Shown here piece by piece: positions 15,442-23,323 of a stretch of DNA of 64,000 nucleotides (the first letter of the stretch is position 1; each line of letters begins with the position of its first letter). The notes under the pieces were generated by a model, which worked only from the letters and a program-made list of their open reading frames with translations, ran no database searches and was not told the origin of the DNA. The stretch comes from DATJLY01 sp963773665 (GTDB taxonomy: Bacteria > Pseudomonadota > Alphaproteobacteria > ATCC43930 > CGMCC-115725): contig CAVZBZ010000003.1 of assembly GCA_963773665.1 (NCBI GenBank), positions 434,001 to 498,000 of the forward strand. The letters are read 5' to 3'. The position numbers were made by a program, and so were the translations under genes.

Positions 15442-17079
15442 ATGGCCGGCGGCGCGAAATCCTATGACTTCGTCATCGTCGGCGCGGGCTCGGCCGGCTG
15501 CACGCTCGCGCACCGTCTCTCCGAGGACGGGGTGACGCGCGTGCTCCTGCTCGAGGCGGGCGGCTGGGACCGCGATCCCTTGATCGCCCTGCCTTTGGGC
15601 TGGGGCCGCATCCTCGAGCGGCGGCTCCACGACTGGATGTATTTCACCGAGCCCGAGCCCGCGCTCGACTTCCGCCGCATCGAATGCGCGCGCGGCAAGG
15701 TGATCGGCGGCTCGTCGTCGATCAACGCCATGGCCTATGTGCGCGGCCATCGCAGCGATTACGACCGCTGGGCCGAGATGGGCCTACCGCACTGGTCCTA
15801 TGCGCGGCTCCTGCCTTATTTCCGGCGCCAGGAATCGTGGGAGGGCGGCGCCAACGACTATCGCGGCGCCGGCGGCCCGCTCGCGACCGGGCTCGCGCGC
15901 TATGACGACCCGCTCGTCGCGGCGTGTCTTGAAGCGGGCGCGGCGGCGGGGTTTCCGCGCACCGACGACTATAACGGCGCGTGCCAGGAGGGCTTCGCGC
16001 TGCTACAGCACACGATCCGCCGCGGCAGGCGCTGCAGCGCCGCGGTCGCGTACCTGCAGCCCGCGCTCGCGCGGCGCAATCTCGCGGTCGCGGTGGGGGC
16101 GCACGCGGCGCGCATCGTGATCGAGCAGGACCGGGCGATCGGCGTCGAATATCTCGCCGGCTGCGAGCGCATCGTCGCGCGCGCCGAGCGCGAGGTCATC
16201 CTCGCCGGCGGGGTCGTCAATTCGCCGCAGCTTCTCATGCTCTCGGGCGTCGGCGATCCCGCCGCGCTCGCCGAGCACGGCATCGCAGTCGCGGCCGCGC
16301 TTCCGGGCGTCGGGAAAAATTTGCAGGACCACATCTCCGCCGCGGTCGAGTATCGCCGGCGCGAGGCGGGGCCGTTCGCGCGCGTCCTGCGGGCCGACCG
16401 CCTCGCCCTCGAGCTGGGCCGCGCCTGGTTCGTAGGTACCGGGCTCGCCGCCAATCTGCCGAGCGGCTGGACCGCTTTTCTGAAGACGCACGCCGGCACA
16501 GCGCTGCCGGACATCCAGATCCTGTTCCGCGCCGCTTCGGCCGACGCCCGCCCCTATTTCTCGCCGCGCCCGCCCTTTGCCGACGGCTTCGCGTTCCGCG
16601 CCGTGCTGCTCCGGCCGCAAAGCCGCGGGTGCGTGCTGCTCGCAAGCGCCGATCCGTTGGCGCCGCCGCGCTTGCAGCAGAATTTCCTCAGCGCCGAGGC
16701 GGACTGGCGCACGCTGCGCGAGGGTTTGCGCCTCGTGCGCGAGGTGGCGAGCCGGGCGCCGCTCAGCCCGTTCGTCGCGGCGCAGATGGCGCCCGCCCCC
16801 GGCGACGACAGCGACGCCGCGCTCGACGCGCACATCCGCGCGACGGCCGCGACCGCGCACCATCCGCTCGGCACCTGCCGGATGGGGCCGGATTCCGACC
16901 CCCTCGCGGTGGTCGATGCCGAGCTGCGCGTGCGCGGGGTCGAGCGGCTGCGCGTCGTCGATGCCTCGGTCATGCCGGATCTGGTCGGCGGCAACATCAA
17001 TGCCGCGGTGATCGCGATCGCCGAGAAGGCCGCGGACCTGATCCGCGGCCGCCGTCCGCCGCCGCCCGCCCCGGTCTAG
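15442..17079 (+). CDS. GMC-family FAD-dependent oxidoreductase (choline dehydrogenase-like)
   Basis: A 545-residue flavoprotein. An N-terminal FAD-binding GAGSAG motif lies at residues 14-19, with LLLEAGG for the ribose contact. GMC signature 1 is GKVIGGSSSINAMAYVRG, signature 2 is GGVVNSPQLLMLSGVG, and the C-terminal active-site block is TAHHPLGTCRMG followed by GGNINAAVIAIAEKAADLI. Members oxidise alcohols including choline, polyethylene glycol and aromatic alcohols. No betaine genes are nearby, so the substrate is open. It is monocistronic-looking, with a REP-like element upstream and the DAHP synthase gene 82 bases downstream. Confidence 0.92.
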   Translation: MAGGAKSYDFVIVGAGSAGCTLAHRLSEDGVTRVLLLEAGGWDRDPLIALPLGWGRILERRLHDWMYFTEPEPALDFRRIECARGKVIGGSSSINAMAYVRGHRSDYDRWAEMGLPHWSYARLLPYFRRQESWEGGANDYRGAGGPLATGLARYDDPLVAACLEAGAAAGFPRTDDYNGACQEGFALLQHTIRRGRRCSAAVAYLQPALARRNLAVAVGAHAARIVIEQDRAIGVEYLAGCERIVARAEREVILAGGVVNSPQLLMLSGVGDPAALAEHGIAVAAALPGVGKNLQDHISAAVEYRRREAGPFARVLRADRLALELGRAWFVGTGLAANLPSGWTAFLKTHAGTALPDIQILFRAASADARPYFSPRPPFADGFAFRAVLLRPQSRGCVLLASADPLAPPRLQQNFLSAEADWRTLREGLRLVREVASRAPLSPFVAAQMAPAPGDDSDAALDAHIRATAATAHHPLGTCRMGPDSDPLAVVDAELRVRGVERLRVVDASVMPDLVGGNINAAVIAIAEKAADLIRGRRPPPPAPV

Positions 17080-17161
17080 CGTTCGCGCGGGAAAGCGGCT
17101 ATTTCTTGGGCAGTTGACCGAAGAATTTAAGCGGGCGCGCGAGGCCCGCGGGACGGACCTC

Positions 17162-18550
17162 ATGGCCGAGCGATGGACTCCTGACAGCTGGCGGGCAAAG
17201 CCGATACGCCAGGCGCCGGATTATCCCGACGAGGCCGCGGTGAAGGCGGTCGAGAATACCCTGCGCAATTACCCGCCCCTGGTCTTCGCCGGCGAGGCGC
17301 GGCGCTTGAAGGCAGCGCTCGCCGACGTGTCGCGCGGCCGCGCCTTCCTGCTCCAGGGCGGCGACTGCGCCGAGAGCTTCGCCGAGTTCCATCCCAACAA
17401 CATCCGCGACACGTTCCGCGTGCTGTTGCAGATGGCGGTGGTGCTGACCTATGGCGCCGCCTGCCCGGTGGTGAAGGTGAGCCGCATGGCCGGGCAGTTC
17501 GCGAAGCCCCGCACCTCCGACACCGAGACGCAGAACGGCGTGACGCTCCCGGCCTATCGCGGCGACAGCATCAATGGCATGGAGTTCAGCGCCGAGGCGC
17601 GCCGGCCCGATCCCAAGCGCATGATCCAGGCCTTCAGCCAATCGGCCGCGACCTTGAACCTGCTGCGCGCCTTTGCCCAGGGCGGCTATGCCGACCTGCA
17701 CCGCGTCCATAGCTGGAACCAGGGTTTTGTCGCGCAAAGCCCGGCGGGCGAGCGCTACCGCGAATTGGCCGACCGCCTGACCGAGACGCTCGACTTCATG
17801 GCGGCGTGCGGCCTCACGTCGGAGACGACGCCGCAGATCCGCGAGACCGATCTCTTCACCTCGCACGAGGCATTGCTGCTGCCGTTCGAGGAAGCGATGA
17901 CGCGGGTCGATTCGACGACCGGCGACTGGTACGACGTGTCGGCCCACATGCTGTGGATCGGCGACCGCACGCGGCAATATGACGGCGCGCATGTCGAGTT
18001 CCTGCGCGGCGTCAAGAATCCGCTCGGGCTCAAATGCGGGCCGACGCTCGACACGTCCGATCTCCTGCGCCTCATCGAGCGGCTCGATCCCGAGAACGAG
18101 CCCGGGCGGCTCGTGCTTATCGCGCGCATGGGCGCCGACAAGGTCGAGACCAAGCTCGCGCCGCTCATTCGCGCCGTGGCGCGCGAGGGGCGCAACGTGG
18201 TGTGGTGCTGCGATCCGATGCACGGCAACACGATGGTGTCCTCGACCGGCTACAAGACCCGCGCGGTCGACCGCATCCTCGCCGAGGTGAAGGGTTTTTT
18301 CGCCGTGCACGATGCCGAGGGGAGTTATGCCGGCGGCATCCATGTCGAGATGACGGGGCAGGACGTCACCGAGTGCATCGGCGGCGCCCAGGCGATCACC
18401 GAGAGCGGGCTTGCCGACCGCTATCACACGCATTGCGACCCGCGTCTCAATGCGAGCCAGGCGCTGGAGCTCGCCTTCCTCATCGCCGAGGCTCTGAAGC
18501 GCCGGCGCGTGGGCGAGACGCGGCGGCGGGCGGCCGCGGCGGCGTCCTGA
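17162..18550 (+). CDS. aroG: 3-deoxy-7-phosphoheptulonate synthase, class II
   Basis: A 462-residue type II (plant/actinobacterial-like) DAHP synthase, the first enzyme of the shikimate pathway, condensing PEP and erythrose 4-phosphate. Motifs are AFLLQGGDCAESFAEF with the metal-binding Cys, KVSRMAGQFAKPRT, LRGVKNPLGLKCGPT, WCCDPMHGNT and GIHVEMTGQDVTEC. The ATG at 17162 (MAERWTPDSW) is used because homologues begin just ahead of W-x-P-x-SWR; an in-frame ATG at 17114 is less likely. The NAPRTase gene follows after 20 bases, perhaps in the same transcript. Confidence 0.95.
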   Translation: MAERWTPDSWRAKPIRQAPDYPDEAAVKAVENTLRNYPPLVFAGEARRLKAALADVSRGRAFLLQGGDCAESFAEFHPNNIRDTFRVLLQMAVVLTYGAACPVVKVSRMAGQFAKPRTSDTETQNGVTLPAYRGDSINGMEFSAEARRPDPKRMIQAFSQSAATLNLLRAFAQGGYADLHRVHSWNQGFVAQSPAGERYRELADRLTETLDFMAACGLTSETTPQIRETDLFTSHEALLLPFEEAMTRVDSTTGDWYDVSAHMLWIGDRTRQYDGAHVEFLRGVKNPLGLKCGPTLDTSDLLRLIERLDPENEPGRLVLIARMGADKVETKLAPLIRAVAREGRNVVWCCDPMHGNTMVSSTGYKTRAVDRILAEVKGFFAVHDAEGSYAGGIHVEMTGQDVTECIGGAQAITESGLADRYHTHCDPRLNASQALELAFLIAEALKRRRVGETRRRAAAAAS

Positions 18551-18570
18551 GCTGGCGCTGGCGCGCCGCC

Positions 18571-19692
18571 ATGCCGCTCGATCCCGAAGGACTGCGCCGT
18601 CTCACCGACACCTATTTCCTGCGCACCAAGGAGATCGTGCGCCGCTATGGCGACCGCGCGGCGACTTATGCGCTGTTCATGCGCAGGCCGGTCATCTGCA
18701 CGCCGCGCCTCATGGTCGAGTTTCTGGAAGCGACCGCGTGCGAGCGCGGCACGCGCATAGAAATCGAGCTCATGTACAAGGAAGGCGAATGGGTCGGCGC
18801 CGGCGAGCCGATGGTCTATGTCACCGGCTCGCTCTATCACCTGGTTGATCTCGAGACGGTCTATCTGCAAAAGCTGGGCTCCCCCTGCGTTGCCGCCTAC
18901 AACGCCTATGCCATGTGCGCCGATCTGCCGCGCACCGCCTTTCTCGCGATGGATGCGCGCCATTGCGCCGGAGCGGAAATGGCCGAGATGATGGCCTATG
19001 CGGCATCCGTGGGCTCGGCAGCGGCACGGCGCGAGGTGGGCGCCGTGGGATTCACCGGCAATGCCACCGACGCGACCGCGCATTTCTTCGGCAACGAGCA
19101 CGGCCGCGGCACCATGCCGCACGCGCTCATCGGCTATGCCGGCTCGACCTTGCGCGCGGCCGAGATGTTCCACGAGACCTTCCCCGACGAGAATCTCACC
19201 GTGCTGGTCGATTATTTCGGGCACGAGGTGAGCGATGCGCTTGCCGTCTGCCGCCGCTTTCCCGATCTCGCGGCGGCGGGCAAATTGGCCTTCCGCATCG
19301 ACACGCATGGCGGGCGCTATGTCGAGGAGCTCGATCTCGCGCGCTCTTATGCCGTCCTCGAGGAGCATGCGCCGCGCGCCATCCGGGGCTATCGCACCGA
19401 GCAGGAACTGCGCCATCTCGTCGGCACCGGCGTCACCGCGGCAGCCTTGTGGCACGTGCGCCAGCGCCTCAATGGCGAAGGTTTTTCCGCGGTGAAGATC
19501 GTTGCGAGCTCCGGCTTCACCCCGGCCAAGTGCCGCATCATGGCGGTGGCCGAGGCGCCGATCGACGTGGTCGGCACCGGCTCCTATCTGCCCGAGATCT
19601 GGGCCGAGACCTACGCCACATCCGACATCGTCGCCTATGACGGCGAGCCGCTGGTGAAGGCGGGGCGCGAATTTTTGATGAAGAAGCGATAA
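18571..19692 (+). CDS. Nicotinate phosphoribosyltransferase family protein
   Basis: A 373-residue NAPRTase-like enzyme of NAD salvage (nicotinate plus PRPP to nicotinate mononucleotide). Visible motifs are LTDTYFLRTKEIV at the start, LMYKEGEWVGAGEPMVYVTG, MDARHCAGAEMAEMMAYA, GNEHGRGTMPHALIGYAGST and IVASSGFTPAKCRIM near the phosphoribosyl-binding end. The ATG at 18571 gives the expected N-terminus although the frame is open far upstream inside the DAHP synthase gene. NAD synthetase lies 3.6 kb downstream, but in a different apparent transcript. Confidence 0.88.
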   Translation: MPLDPEGLRRLTDTYFLRTKEIVRRYGDRAATYALFMRRPVICTPRLMVEFLEATACERGTRIEIELMYKEGEWVGAGEPMVYVTGSLYHLVDLETVYLQKLGSPCVAAYNAYAMCADLPRTAFLAMDARHCAGAEMAEMMAYAASVGSAAARREVGAVGFTGNATDATAHFFGNEHGRGTMPHALIGYAGSTLRAAEMFHETFPDENLTVLVDYFGHEVSDALAVCRRFPDLAAAGKLAFRIDTHGGRYVEELDLARSYAVLEEHAPRAIRGYRTEQELRHLVGTGVTAAALWHVRQRLNGEGFSAVKIVASSGFTPAKCRIMAVAEAPIDVVGTGSYLPEIWAETYATSDIVAYDGEPLVKAGREFLMKKR

Positions 19693-19710
19693 GGATAGGG
19701 GAGGGGAGCG

Positions 19711-20907
19711 ATGCGCAAACTCACGGCGGCGGCCGTCCTGCTCGCGGCGCTCGCTGCGATGCCGGCGCTGGCCCAGAAATCCTATGGGCCGGGCGTCACC
19801 GACACTTCGATCAAGCTCGGCAATACCGGCCCCTATAGCGGCCCGGTGTCGGCGGCGAGCACGGTGTCGAAATCGATCGCGGCCTATTTCGACAAAATCA
19901 ACGACGAGGGCGGCGTCAACGGGCGCAAGATCGAATTCATATCGCTCGACGACGGCTACTCGCCGCCCAGGACAGTCGAGGCGACGCGCCGCCTCGTCGA
20001 GAGCGACCAGGTGCTCGCCATGATCGGCTCAGTCGGCACGCCGCCGCAGCTCGCCGTCCGAAAATATCTCAACGACCGCAAGGTGCCGCAGTTGTTCCTC
20101 GGCACCGGCGCCTCGCTGTTCTTCGATCCGATGGCGTCGCCCTGGTCGATCGGCGGCGCCTTGAGCTACGACGCGGAGGCGCGCGCGCTTGCGAAATATC
20201 TCGGGCGCACGATGCCCGGATCGAAGGTCGCCGTGCTCCTTCAGAACGACGATTTCGGCAAGGATTTCCTGCGCGGCTTCAAGGAGGCGCTGCCGAAGAA
20301 CCTGTCGATCGTGGCCGAGCAAAGCTATGAGACGAGCGACCCGTCGGTGCAATCGCAGATCATCGCGCTGAAGCAATCGAACGCCGACATCCTGGCGCTG
20401 TTCGCGACCCAGAAATTCTCCGCCCAAGCGATCCGCAACGCGCGCGAGGCCGGGTGGAAGGCGAAAATCTTCGTGCCCTCCGTCATCTCCTCGATCGCCG
20501 CCGTGCTGCGGCCGGCCGGCATCGAGAATTCGAAGGGCGTGCTCTCCGCGGCGATCGCCAAGGATTCGAACGATCCGCGCCTATCCTCCGACCCCGACAT
20601 CGTCGAATATTTCGCCTGGTTCAAGAAATACAACACCAAGGTCAACATCAAGGACAGCCAGGCCGCGACCGGCGGCTATATCGACGCGCATATGATGGTC
20701 GCGGTGCTGAAGGCGGCGGGCGACAATTTGACGCGCGAGAACATCATGCATCAGGTGACGAGCCTCAACGGCCTGCGCGTGCCGATGATTCTCGACGGCA
20801 TCACGGCGAACACCACGCCGACCGACTACAACATTTTCCGCAAGATGCAATTCCAGACCTTCAACGGCGACAGCTGGGACCACGCGGGCCCCCTCGTTAA
20901 CGAATAG
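19711..20907 (+). CDS. ABC transporter substrate-binding protein, Leu/Ile/Val (LivK) type
   Basis: A 398-residue periplasmic binding protein with signal peptide MRKLTAAAVLLAALAAMPALA and a Peripla_BP_6 fold: KLGNTGPYSGPVSAAS, FDKINDEGGVNGRKIEF, AVLLQNDDFGKDF and YIDAHMMVAVLKAAG. No permease or ATPase genes adjoin it; it lies 18 bases after the NAPRTase gene and just before an LLM oxidoreductase and LigAB. Its ligand is therefore probably an aromatic or other substrate of that cluster, using a transporter encoded elsewhere. This is inferred from position. Confidence 0.9.
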   Translation: MRKLTAAAVLLAALAAMPALAQKSYGPGVTDTSIKLGNTGPYSGPVSAASTVSKSIAAYFDKINDEGGVNGRKIEFISLDDGYSPPRTVEATRRLVESDQVLAMIGSVGTPPQLAVRKYLNDRKVPQLFLGTGASLFFDPMASPWSIGGALSYDAEARALAKYLGRTMPGSKVAVLLQNDDFGKDFLRGFKEALPKNLSIVAEQSYETSDPSVQSQIIALKQSNADILALFATQKFSAQAIRNAREAGWKAKIFVPSVISSIAAVLRPAGIENSKGVLSAAIAKDSNDPRLSSDPDIVEYFAWFKKYNTKVNIKDSQAATGGYIDAHMMVAVLKAAGDNLTRENIMHQVTSLNGLRVPMILDGITANTTPTDYNIFRKMQFQTFNGDSWDHAGPLVNE

Positions 20908-20918
20908 GGAGCGCGCGC

Positions 20919-22034
20919 GTGGCCCCTCGCAACGCGACCATGTTCGGCGGCAACCGTTTCAAGCTCGCCGTGTTCGGCTCCAACTGCTCGAGCGGGCGCG
21001 CCGCCACCAAGGTGCCCGAGCGCTGGGCCAACAGTTTCGAGGAAAACGTCCGCCTCGCCCGGCTCGCCGACGCGATCGGCATCGAGTGCATGGTGCCGAT
21101 CGGGCGCTGGAAGGGCTATGGCGGCGAGACGAATTTCGAGGGCGCCACGTTCGAGACCATCACCTGGGCGTGCGGCCTCCTTGCCGCGACCAAGCGCCTC
21201 ACTGTGTTCGGCACCGTGCATGTGCCGATCTTTCCGCCGGTCCTCGCGGCCAAACAGATCGTCACGGCCGACCATATCGGGCAGGGGCGCTTTGGCCTCA
21301 ACATCGTGTGCGGCTGGAACCAGGACGAGTTCGACATGTTCGGGCTCGACCAGGACGTGCACGACGACCGCTATGCCCGCGGCATGGAATGGCTCGACAT
21401 CATCACCCGCATCTGGGCCGAGCAGGAGCCGTTCGATTATGCGGGCCGCTATTACCGCCTCAAAGGCGTCCAGGGCCGGCCGCCTCCGTGGGGCGGGCAG
21501 CGCCCGATCCTGATGAATGCCGGCAATTCGGCGACGGGCCGAAAATTCGGCGCCGATAATTGCGACATGGTGTTCGATCAGCCGCACGTTCTCGACAAGG
21601 CGAAGGAGCGCATCCTCGAGGCGCGGGAATGGGCGCGCCGGCGCGGCGCCGAGGTGCAGGTCTTCACCTCGGGCGCCATCGTGTGCCGCCCGACGCAAAA
21701 GGAGGCGGACGAGTATTTCCGCCACTTCGCCGTCGAAAACCGCGACGACGGCGCGATCGACCGCATGTTCAGCCTCTATCTCGACCCCGCCAACCAGCGC
21801 GCCATGACGCGCGACCAGATCGAGAGGATGCGCTCGCGCTATGGCGCGGGCTATGGCGGCCTGCTGGCCGTGGGCGATCCCGACGCCGTCGCCGGCGAAT
21901 TGCTGAAGCTCACCGAGGCGGGCTTCGACGGCTTCTGCTTCAGCTTGGTCAGCTACAACGACGAACTCCCGTATTTCGCCCAGGAAGTGATCCCGCGCCT
22001 CGAGCGCATGGGTTTGCGCAAGCCGGCGCGGTAA
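20919..22034 (+). CDS. LLM-class flavin-dependent oxidoreductase
   Basis: A 371-residue bacterial luciferase-like monooxygenase with a TIM-barrel signature. Visible blocks are LARLADAIGIECMVPIGRWKG, TVFGTVHVPIFPPVLAAKQ, GRFGLNIVCGWNQDEFDMFG and YAGRYYRLKGVQGRPPPWGG. It should use FMNH2 from a separate reductase to oxygenate a small organic substrate. The C-terminal half has LLAVGDPDAVAGELLKLTEAGFDGFCFSLVSY, given here only as LLAVGDPDAVAGEL near residue 309. GTG start at 20919, 11 bases after the binding-protein gene. LigAB follow, suggesting a ring hydroxylation and cleavage route. Confidence 0.9.
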   Translation: MAPRNATMFGGNRFKLAVFGSNCSSGRAATKVPERWANSFEENVRLARLADAIGIECMVPIGRWKGYGGETNFEGATFETITWACGLLAATKRLTVFGTVHVPIFPPVLAAKQIVTADHIGQGRFGLNIVCGWNQDEFDMFGLDQDVHDDRYARGMEWLDIITRIWAEQEPFDYAGRYYRLKGVQGRPPPWGGQRPILMNAGNSATGRKFGADNCDMVFDQPHVLDKAKERILEAREWARRRGAEVQVFTSGAIVCRPTQKEADEYFRHFAVENRDDGAIDRMFSLYLDPANQRAMTRDQIERMRSRYGAGYGGLLAVGDPDAVAGELLKLTEAGFDGFCFSLVSYNDELPYFAQEVIPRLERMGLRKPAR

Positions 22035-22040
22035 TGGCAT

Positions 22041-22054
22041 TTGATCCATCTCAA
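22041..22054 (+). promoter_or_regulatory. FNR/FixK-like box upstream of ligA
   Basis: TTGAT-CCAT-CTCAA differs from the FNR/FixK consensus TTGAT-N4-ATCAA at one base. It sits 35 bases before the ligA ATG, just after the LLM stop codon. No regulator gene of this class is in the window, so the call is tentative. Confidence 0.35.
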
Positions 22055-22089
22055 AGCCCGCAAGCCCCGCCGGCGCTAGCAATGGGGGC

Positions 22090-22437
22090 ATGAAAGACCA
22101 ACACCGCGAAATCCCCGGCACGCCCATCTTCGATGGCGTTGCGGCGGCCAAGGGCTATGCCCTGAACAAGATGTGCTTCTCCTTCAACAGCGCGGAAAAC
22201 CGGGCTGCCTTCGTTGCCGACGAGGAGGGGTATTGCCAAAAATTCGGGCTCTCGCCCGAGCAGCGCGACGCCGTTGGCCGCCGCGACGTGCTCGCCATGA
22301 TCGCTGCCGGCGGGAACATCTATTATCTGGCGAAGCTCGCCGGCATTTTCGGCTTGGGCGTCCAGGACATCGGCGCGCAGCAGACCGGCATGAGCGTCAG
22401 CGATTTCAAGGCGAAACTCCAAGCGGCGGGGGCCTGA
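22090..22437 (+). CDS. Protocatechuate 4,5-dioxygenase alpha-subunit-like protein (LigA family)
   Basis: A 115-residue LigA-fold small subunit. It has KMCFSFNSAENRAAFVADEEGY near residues 28-49 (quoted as KMCFSFNSAENRAAF) and VLAMIAAGGNIYYLAKLAGIFG-like helix text (short form GGNIYYLAKLAGIFGL). These match the cap subunit of type II extradiol dioxygenases such as LigAB. It starts 55 bases after the LLM gene and its stop lies one base before the ligB start, so the pair is translationally linked. Confidence 0.9.
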   Translation: MKDQHREIPGTPIFDGVAAAKGYALNKMCFSFNSAENRAAFVADEEGYCQKFGLSPEQRDAVGRRDVLAMIAAGGNIYYLAKLAGIFGLGVQDIGAQQTGMSVSDFKAKLQAAGA

Positions 22438-22438
22438 C

Positions 22439-23278
22439 ATGGCGCGGATCGTCGGCGGCCTCGCCACCTCGCATATCCCCTCGATCGGCCTGGCGATAGC
22501 CAAGGGATTGCAGGGGGAGCCCTATTGGCGCCCGTTCTTCGATGGATTCCCGCCGGCGCGAGCTTGGCTCGAGCGCCAGAAACCCGACATCGCCGTGGTG
22601 ATCTACAACGACCACGGCCTCAATTTCTTTCTCGACAAGCTGCCGACCTTTGCCGTGGGCGCGGCGGCGGAGTACCGCCATGCCGACGAGGGCTGGGGCC
22701 TGCCGGTCTCGCGCCCGTTCGCCGGCGACACGGATTTTTCCTGGCATGTGATCGAAAGCCTCGTCGCCGAGGAATTCGACGTGACGACGTGCCAGGAGAT
22801 GCTGGTCGATCACGCCTTCACCATCCCGATGGCGCTGTTCTGGCCGGGCGGCGGCCCGTGGCCGGTGCGCACGATACCGATCGCCGTCAACACGGTGCAG
22901 CATCCGCTGCCGTCGCCCGACCGCTGCTTCAAGCTCGGCCAGGCGCTGGGCCGCGCGATCCGGTCGTACGAGGAGGATGTGAAGGTGGTGGTGATCGGCA
23001 CCGGCGGCCTGTCGCATCAGCTCGACGGCACGCGGGCGGGATTCATCAACAAGGAATTCGACCTCATGTGCCTGGGCGCCTTGCCGCACGAGCCAGAGCA
23101 TTTGACCGAATACTCGGTGCTCGACCTCGTCGAGCTCGCGGGCGCGCAGGGGGTCGAGCTCGTCAACTGGCTCGCCATGCGCGGCGCCCTCGGCGACGAC
23201 GTGAAGGAAATCCACCGCAACTACCACATCCCCATTTCCAACACCGCGACGGGATTGCTGGTGCTCGAGCAGCGCTAG
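22439..23278 (+). CDS. Protocatechuate 4,5-dioxygenase beta-subunit-like protein (LigB family)
   Basis: A 279-residue catalytic subunit of a type II extradiol ring-cleavage dioxygenase. Non-haem Fe(II) ligands are His12 (ATSHIPS), His59 (YNDHGLNFF) and Glu240 (GVELVNW), with catalytic base His193 (GTGGLSHQL). These line up, with a two-residue offset, with the His12/His61/Glu242/His195 set known from Sphingobium LigB. The true phenolic substrate could be protocatechuate, gallate or a related catechol. No ligC or ligI follows, so the remaining pathway is elsewhere. Confidence 0.92.
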   Translation: MARIVGGLATSHIPSIGLAIAKGLQGEPYWRPFFDGFPPARAWLERQKPDIAVVIYNDHGLNFFLDKLPTFAVGAAAEYRHADEGWGLPVSRPFAGDTDFSWHVIESLVAEEFDVTTCQEMLVDHAFTIPMALFWPGGGPWPVRTIPIAVNTVQHPLPSPDRCFKLGQALGRAIRSYEEDVKVVVIGTGGLSHQLDGTRAGFINKEFDLMCLGALPHEPEHLTEYSVLDLVELAGAQGVELVNWLAMRGALGDDVKEIHRNYHIPISNTATGLLVLEQR

Positions 23279-23285
23279 CTGCTAT

Positions 23286-23314
23286 TTGACGACTCGCCGG
23301 CGCCTTCCTACCTT
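23286..23314 (+). promoter_or_regulatory. Sigma-70-type promoter of nadE
   Basis: TTGACG at 23286-23291, a 17-base spacer and TACCTT at 23309-23314. The ATG lies only 9 bases past the -10 element, so the transcript would have almost no leader. It is the only good hexamer pair in the 45-base gap after ligB. Confidence 0.45.
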
Positions 23315-23323
23315 CGGCGGGGA

